From: Prosopocoilus inquinatus
Lineage: Eukaryota; Arthropoda; Insecta; Coleoptera; Lucanidae
Length of the DNA stretch: 64,000 nucleotides
Assembly: GCA_036172665.1 (NCBI GenBank)
Contig: CM069877.1
Span: forward strand, 18,439,001-18,503,000
Direction of reading: 5' to 3'
In this document: positions 49,984-58,900 of the stretch, one piece after another
Layout of the letters: each line of letters begins with the position of its first letter
How positions within the stretch are numbered: position 1 is the stretch's first letter
Position numbers and translations under genes: made by a program
The notes under the pieces: generated by a model
What the model was told of the DNA's origin: nothing
Databases searched by the model: none
What the model saw: only the letters and a program-made list of their open reading frames with translations

Positions 49984-52900
49984 CGAAACACACACGTCAA
50001 TACCACCACTCGCACGCTCTCTGTGATTCCAGTTATTTGGAGATCTACAACGAAAAGGTTAAGGACTTGCTCAGCTCTGACGATCGCCAGAATTCGCTGA
50101 GAGTGCGGGAACATCCAAGCAGAGGAACTTACGTTCAAGGTCAGTTTACTCACTTAAAAGTTAAATTTTACTTGCAACTCGTCTCCTGTTTTTATTGAAG
50201 GGCTAACGCACCAAGTGGTGAACGATTCGGCTGCTCTACTCGAGCGGTTACAAACCGGAAGCAAGAAGAGGCGAGTCTCCGCCACTTCTATCAACCACCG
50301 ATCCAGCAGAAGCCATTCAGTCTTTACGATAAGGTGCTTTGGGGGAGTCAAGCTGACTTTGGTGGACTTGGCGGGCAGCGAACGCACCGGAAGTAGGAAT
50401 TTCAATAACACGTCGACTTTCAGAGAGGGCGCTAACATCAATAAGAGTTTGGTGGCGCTCGGAAATGTCATTTTTGCTTTGGGTAAAACATCCTTAATAT
50501 CTGTATTATAAAATTTGAATTATAACTAAAGCACAGATTTACCTGCATTTTTAGATAATGCGTCATGAGTACATCCGACCAAACAAATGACTTATAATAA
50601 CAGTGCCTCGCTAATAATTCAAGTAAGCGTTAAGGCTAGTTTACATTATCCGATTTTGCATTCGATTTTCAGTTTCGAGTAGCTCAAACGTGATATTTTT
50701 GCCTTTACACTATTCGATTTTCCATTCGGGAAGCTAGTTTCCTTCAAGACAAACTCGAATAGAAAATCGAAGAGAAAAATCAAAAACAAAAATCGAATGA
50801 CGTAGACTAGCCGTCACTGTCTCCCACTCAATGCGATTCAGCACCGTGCACTTCGATATTGACGGGATGTGTAGCAATCGTTGATAGCGATACCCCTCTA
50901 CCTACGTTATGAAATGAAAAATGAATTTAATCTAAAAGGGCACCTAAATCAGTGCTTTAGTTAATAACAAGCAATTTTGTAGGTATTTATCTCAATGTTT
51001 GAATTGCGTTTATATAAAAAAAATCGTGGCCTGGTTATACGTTTTTAACAGAACACACTGTATAATTATCGCATATTTGATTTGCAAATTAAATTCTGGT
51101 GTGGATTGATGACGAGTCTAACTCCAGCGGTTTTCATCATGCAACCCATCATTTCAGGCTAAAATTCGATATTTTGCAATTCAAACCTGAGTTAATATAA
51201 AAAAAATGTTCCATTTAAAAATAAACGCAACGTGAGTGCGTTGCTCAGAAATACGTTGTTCATTCGGCAATAAACACAGCACGATTGTATCTACAGTGTC
51301 TTTCAAAAAGTGTGCCACAAATAGAATTTTTTTTTTATTATCGATTTTTATAAAAATTTATTGATGCGTGACGCTTCTGCATCTCTTAAAATCAAATTAG
51401 CCAATGCCAGATGGATTTTTTCTTGAGCGGTATGTAGCGTGGACACAAGAGTAAAACGCCCTTATTTAACTAGATACGAGAAAATGTCATTAGAATAAGT
51501 TGTTCAGAATGAAAAGTTATGGCTAAATATGAAATTATAGCCTTCTATCTCAAAAATAAAAAGAAATCACAATTTATTGTTAACCACTCTTTATACACAC
51601 TTCATTAGGAAGCACAGGTGAGGTTAAACTGTTAGCAAAAATTAATATGAATATGAAAATATGAAATTCGTTCTTATTTTTCAATTATTTCATTTTTTCT
51701 GAGTGATTATTTCAATGCTTTCCGAACTTTATGCTTTTTTGTAGTATAATAGCAATTCATTGAAATAATCAATCAGAACCAAATGAAGTAATTGAGAAAT
51801 AATAACGAATTTCCTGTTTTCCTAATCATATCATTTTATCCCACCAGTATTATTAATGTAGTGTGTATACAGAGTGGTTCATAATAAATTGCGTTTAGTT
51901 TCTTTTTGAGATAGGAAACCATAATTTCATATTTATCTGTAACTTTTAATTCCGAACGACTGATTCTTATGACCGTATCTTATGAAATAGGGGCACATTC
52001 AAGATAAATTTCAGCTGACATTTACTAATTTGATTTTATAGGATGCAGAAATGTTCTGACTGAATAAACTTAAGTAAAAATCGATCATAAAAAATATTCC
52101 TATTTGTAGCACACTTTTTGATAGACACTGTATAATTTTTATAAATAAATGCTTTTTAAAACTCTAACCGGACAATGTGAAAATTGGAAAGATCACTCTA
52201 CGTTTCGCTATCGCTTGATAGCTTCGTCCGGAGTGAAAAAAGTAAAAAAAAAAAACAAGCTGTCAAAAGAAAGAAATAGTCAATAGAAACGAAAAGGTAA
52301 CATGATTTTAAACTAAAATACGAGTTGTGCGGAGAAATGTAAAAGTAACAAGAACTAAATTATGTAGATTTTTTTATTTTATTTTTTAATTTATAATAAG
52401 TAAGTGAATGGGGAGGAATGGGACAAACTCAAAAAACTCAAATGTTGTAATTCAATTTTCATTTGTTTTCGAGTTGTAATGTTTTAACAAAATACCTTAC
52501 ATAATATTTTTTCCTCAATTGAAGTATTCAGACGAGAAGATTCCCTAGTACACAACTATAGTTCTTTTTTTTACGAAATTTGAACATAAATCCTTACAAT
52601 TCTTAAAATTGAAAAAACAATATTATGTAAGGTATTTTGTTAAAACGTTACAACTCGAAAACAAAAATCGAATTACAACATTTGAGTTTCTTACTTGTTT
52701 TTACTTGTACAATACATTTCTGAAATTTGTCCCATTCCTCCACTTTCACCCTGTATATAAACTGACAGATCTCTATCTTATTTAATACTAATAATAAGAT
52801 ATATTCATCCAAGAATTACAATAATTGTAAAAGTGGATAAGTGGATAATTATTATCTATAATAATAATATAAGACAACAAACACGGTCATAAAAGAAATC

Positions 52901-55900
52901 TCACAGAACAAAATTCACATATATGTCATTAATTCAATAAATTCTTTTAAAGAATAAATGCAGTTATCCATGAAATTCTTTTTTGATTTTTGATTTAAAT
53001 ACGTTAGTGCAATCAATATCTTTCAGATGCGAGGGTAGCAAATTAAACAATTTCGGACCAGCAGCAGATGGGGTTTTATTAGTTAATTTGGAACTTCCTA
53101 AAGGAGGTCTGTAATTACTTTGGTGTCCAGTATCGTAAATATGAAAATTACTACATTTTTTTGAAAAATTATTGCGATTATTATGCTCGTATTCTGAAAT
53201 TTCAAGAATATACTATGCATGTCAAAAAAAATCTGGACATGTAATATGTCCTTCTGTAAATATAACGAAGTGTTTTTACATCACCACACAGAAACAAGCT
53301 CTAAATAGCAAAATTAATGGCTAATGTCCGGTTTCTGAAACGATACATAACTTTATGTAGAGATAAACTCAAGATAAACTCACCATAACTTATAAAAACC
53401 GTTTCTCAAAACTTTATCTGTAAGGAAAGTGTATACGTAGCAATGTAAACAATTTATACTTTTCATAAAGTTATCTGTCAAGAAAAATTTATGTTTATGT
53501 TTACCTAAAGTTATTTATCGTTTCAGAGACCGGGCATTAAAGCTGCATTCAAACTAATAAAATAACTCAAAAATGCATCTAGAGAGTTGTCCTAGATTTT
53601 TTGGCGGGCATAGTACATAGAGGCTAAAGGTAATATTTTATAGGATGTGTAATATGGTCTGCAGGATTCAATTGTGTGAATATTAGCAATAAACGGATGA
53701 TTCGTTTTTGAGCAAGAAATACATAATGCTACACAGATAAGATCCCTCGCGTCTATTTGCACAAGTAGTTAAACACAAAAATGTTAAAATTTGAAGAAGT
53801 TAAAGGTGTTAGTTTGACTACACAAAGATGTTGAAATTATTCTTTCAAGGAGTTGCAGTTACACTTTTAATGGTGTTAAAATTACATTTTACGGGTGTTA
53901 CAAATATTCTTTTAGGAAGTTGAAGTTATACTTTGCACTTGAACGGTGTTAATATTACACTTTAATGGTGTTAAATTGCACCTTTACCAACTTAACCATT
54001 TATCAGGTTTACTACCTATAAGTGTTATATTTTAATTTTTAGGCGAGACTCTAACACATAAATGTATAACAGAGTGCTTTTGGAACTTTTTAACACCGTT
54101 TTGTTCTTGAAATAATATTTTTCTCCTAAAATGAGTTGCATGATCACCGATTCAGAAATATTTTAACACATAAATATGTTAAATTTATTTTCAACCCCGC
54201 AAAAGTGTAATATGTGGTGATATTTCTCGGTTTCGTATATTCAAAATTTGTAACTACTATACAAGTAGTTAAATATACATCAAAAGGAGTTACTTTGACA
54301 AAATAAAAAAATAGTTTTTACTACTTTAGGTGAAATTTTTACTCTTTTGGTGTAACGTTTAACTACTTACTCCTTAAACTCCGCAAAATTTTTATCTGTG
54401 TACTTTATTTTTCTCACTCACATGACTAAAAGAGAGTTCTTCTCTTTCCAAACGAATTTTCGAAAATGCCTTGTGCGTTTATTTAAACATCATGTTTATT
54501 TTATACATCTGATGATAATACCGAATTGCCCGAAAAACAAATTCTAAATAATTTAGAATGTACCTGGGTAAAATAGAAAAACAATATACAATCAAGTCTC
54601 AGAGCAAATTAAAAGATTTTGAATTTGGAAATGAGTAGAGTTTATTTTTTTTTTTTTTTTTCATAAGTTTTACGCAACTAGATTTCCAATTTAAATTTTC
54701 ATCGATAGAGATTACAAGGAAATTTACACACGATTGCTGTTTTATATTCAGACCATTTAAGTGTAGATTCATGTATAACAACACAGAAATTCACCATTTT
54801 ATTTTATCTTTCCGTCTTTATTAGTAAGCGGAGCAAACACCGTCTTCAATAACAGTCGTAAGTCATCGCGTAGGAATATCAGACCTCAGGATATTTATTA
54901 TCCAGCTTCTCGAAACTGCGACGCAAGCGTTTCACTGTTGAGCCGTGAAAATCTATGCGCTGCGCTTACTAATAAGGTCGGAAAGATAATTTAAAATGGT
55001 GAATTTCTGTTCTAGACCGTTTTTCAGAATAATCAGTTTTCAAATCGGGGTATTCTCCCACCTAATGAATCAGGTCTGTATGAAGTGTGCATTGATGGAG
55101 CGCATAGATCTTTACGGCTCAACAGTGAAACGCTTGCGTTGCAATCCCCGGAAACTGAATAATACCCTGAAATTTGATATTCCTACGCAATAACTTAGAA
55201 CCATTTTTTGAAAACGATGTTGATCTAAAGCGCGAGTAGTTTTCGAATTGCTTACTATGTTCGATAATTACTAAAGATCGGAATCATATATTCTGAAGTC
55301 ATCAAAAAGGGGTCGCGTGGCTTATTTATATAAAATAAACAAAATTATTTTCAAATGCGTTTATTATGCAATACTTTTTAGGGAGCGCCCCGAATTCTGA
55401 ACTGGTTCACTCGAGTTCTTTGCAACAACATAAATGGAGTATGTCGCTCACATGATGACTCGACATATGTGATTCCGATCTCTAATAATTACAAACGAAA
55501 ACCGCTCTCGTTAGACCCACCATGCAACCCATCATTTCAGGTTAGAATTCAATTTGCAATTGAAATTGGCCAAATAATATAACACAAATTTGACCAAAAT
55601 TTGTGTTGCGCAATTGTTTTTTTATTGTACTGCGGCTTATGGAGCGCATGTCGATTTTCAGCTGATCAATCCAAGAGCACGAGAAAGCGTTACGTCCCGT
55701 ACCGAGATTCCGTGTTGACATGGCTCTTGAAAGACACCCTCGGAGGCAACTCGAAGACTGTTATGATAGCAAGTAAGTATAGCGCAAGCCCAAACTCTTT
55801 CAATTTAATTATTGTGTTGATTGTTCTCTTCAGCTATATCTCCATCACACACCTGCTACAATGAAACTGTGAACACCCTACGTTTTGGCCATCGCGCAAA

Positions 55901-58900
55901 GCAAATCATCGCCCAACCGATCTCCAACGAGGATCCCAAGCAGAAAACGATACGCGATCTGAAGGCAGAAGTAGCCAGGCTAAAGGACCTCGTTTCGAAC
56001 CACGAGGTATCATCTGTTCTTGCCTTCACTTCCGAGTTAGTTCTTGCTCACACACGTTTCAGATAGACCCCCTGTTTCGTACCTCCGTATACAGCGAAGT
56101 CTCAAGACCGTTGAAAACCATCGACCAGTCCACCAATACGGAGGAGCCACGTTTGGATGAGAACCTGCAGTTGACCAGGAAGATCCTCGACGGCCTACTC
56201 GAGCAAATCAAAGCAAAACTCAACGACGACTTCAGGTGGTGCAAGGAGGAGCTTCTGAAGAACAGCAGCGGTGAGGGAGTGTTCGGTGAGATAATTAAGA
56301 ATACCTTTGGAAAGAAACTGGTTTGCAAGGAATACTCGACCAACATCACACAGATCTACAACGTACCAGAATTCAAGGTGTTTGTGTATTCTGATGGGAA
56401 AAATATCCCTAGCATCACTGGTATTGAGCAAAACATCATTCAATCATTCAATGGTCGGCCTCCTGTCGCAGAAGTAATTGAGCAAGATACCCAAGAAAGT
56501 CTTAATATAGTCAGTCAAGGTTTGGCCAAGGTTGACCTAGTTAGGTTAAATGGTTCGATCGTAGACGAGGTTGACCAAAATGCTCTAAAAATAAATTCTA
56601 ACCTTGAACCATCTGCCAACATTAACCTAGTCAGTAGGTTTAATGCCAACACCGATTTGGTTGGCCAAGACATCTCCACAGATAGTCCTAACGAAGTTTC
56701 TTGTAATCAAGGTATTGCTAGCGTCCAATTGGTTAATGAGGACCTCATAAAAATTGAAGAGAACGTCCCCAAAACTGCAGTAGTCGGAGAAAATATTACT
56801 ACCAGCATTGCTTCAATAAGACAAAATATCATAACAGGTGATACCAACGCAGTTTCAGTCAAAAAATTCGCTGCTACCACCCAACTGATTAACGATGATA
56901 TTTCTAGCATCGACTCAACCAATGACGTACCCACCAGTACTGTAGATAACACAGAAAATTACACCAGTGCAGTACCAATTGTTCAGGGCGTGACCGGTGT
57001 CCCATTGGCCAAGAATGAAGTTGACCAAAATAATTTAAAAGTTGCTCGCGACGTTAGCTCCTCTAAAAGAAATGTTACCAATATAGAACTCGTTAGCCAA
57101 GGTGTTGCAAATTGCAATTCAGTTGTCCAAGGCGGTGCCAATGCAGTTTTAGCCAATCAAGAGGCTACCAGCACCCACTTGATTGACAAAAACTACACAC
57201 AAGCCAATCAAAATAAGCCAGAAGCCATCCTCGAATCATCAAATAAAGGGGTTACCAACGTCGGAGCAGTCGGTCAACATCTTGCTAAAGTTAATTCGGT
57301 AGCCCTAGATTTCACAGAAGGTGGTGCTACATCAATTTCAAATAACGAAGGAGCTGCAGGTGTTCAATTGGCCAACAAGAACACTGATAAAGTTAATTTG
57401 ACAAGCCCGAAAGGTGATAATGACGTAATTTCATCTAACCAAAGGATTACTCAGACCGGATCGATTATCAACATCAATTTAATCGCGCAAGACATTACAA
57501 AAGGTGAAACTTGTACACCAACAGTCAATCAAGACTCTACAAGATTTCAATTGGTACACCAAAATGCTGATAAACTTGACCCAAGTAACCGAAAAGGTAT
57601 TCCTTACATATATCCGTATAAGGGGGTTACCAATATCAGGTTGGATGGTGCAGATGTTACCAATATCGATTTCCTTGTCCCAAAAGGCGATAACAACGCA
57701 GTACCAGACAGTCAAAGTAATACCAGCATAGAGAACGCCATCAAACTTGATCAAAATAGCCTGAAAGGTATTCCTTACGTCGATTTAACTGAAAAAGTTA
57801 TTGACCAGGTTGCTTCAGTTAGCAACTGTGTTACTAACATTGATTCAAGTTCCCAAAATTTGACAAAAGTTGGTATCAGAGAAGACCAAGTCACCCCTGA
57901 ACTCAGACACACTAAAGAAAGTATTACAAACACCAATTCACTTGTCCAAAACATCACAAAAGGCGTTACCATCCCAAGAAAAAACAGCCCTGAGCTCAGA
58001 AACGCCCCAGAAAATATTACCAACATCAATTCACTTATCGAAAATATCGCAAAAGTTGACATCAACAAAGAACAACTCACTTCGGAGCTCAGACGCACCG
58101 CAAAAGGTATTACAAATATCGATTCGCTTGTCCAAAACACCGCGAAAGGCGGTATTAACGCAAAACAAGTCACCACTGAGCTCAGAAACACCCTAACAGG
58201 TATTAGCAACCTAAATTCGCTTGTCCAAAATATCGCAAAACTTGGTATCAGTGAAGAACAAATCGCCCCTGAGGATACAAACACCACGAAAGGTGTTACG
58301 ATCACTGAGCAATTGATCCTAAAAGGCGCTTCCTTTGATTTGACAGGTCCCAAATTAAATACGGCCACTAAGAGACTGGACCCGAAGGTCCTGCACGCTG
58401 CCACCGACAAACTCATCCCTGTTATGGACGTGTCGAGCATCGTTTCCGGTTCCGAAAAACCCGTGGTGAAACTGCGCCGAACGTTCAGCGTCTGCTCAGC
58501 CGATATGGAAAGCAAGAAGACGAAGATGTACGGTTCGTACGAAACGCTCTCGAAGTACCAACAGCAACCCGAGCCTCAGCTACGCAAGCGGTCCTTGGAC
58601 AAGTCTTCGAGTTCCGTTCGCAATTTGAAGGCGAGCACGGAGAGCGTCCCTGAGAACGTCAATAATGCGAATGACATGACCAAGACGTTTTCCAAGGTGG
58701 AGGCGAAGGTGGACTCGATTAGAAAAACCCCCACCAAGCCAAGGGCGGAAATCGTGGCTGCTGTTACTCAACGATTGTACACCAAAATCAAAAAGAAAGA
58801 AGTCGCCACTGAGACTGATGATATAGTCAAGGAACATAAGGGTACATTGGCGAGAATACGACTGCAAGATATAACTCAACGCGCCCTGAGGGCATGCAGG

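Larger units (their letters stand above)
52900..54800 (-). pseudogene. Second Jockey-like LINE remnant, split by MITEs
   Basis: Two collinear pieces on the minus strand: an RT-end motif [20 protein letters not shown] at about 54730-54660, and a C-terminal [22 protein letters not shown] block at about 53090-53015. Between them lie inverted-repeat elements (53210-53619 and about 53735-54405). Frames are broken. Confidence 0.6.

Noticed and set aside
57479..58515. Minus-strand frames of 91 and 246 codons
   Set aside because: Antisense shadows of the kinesin tail repeats.
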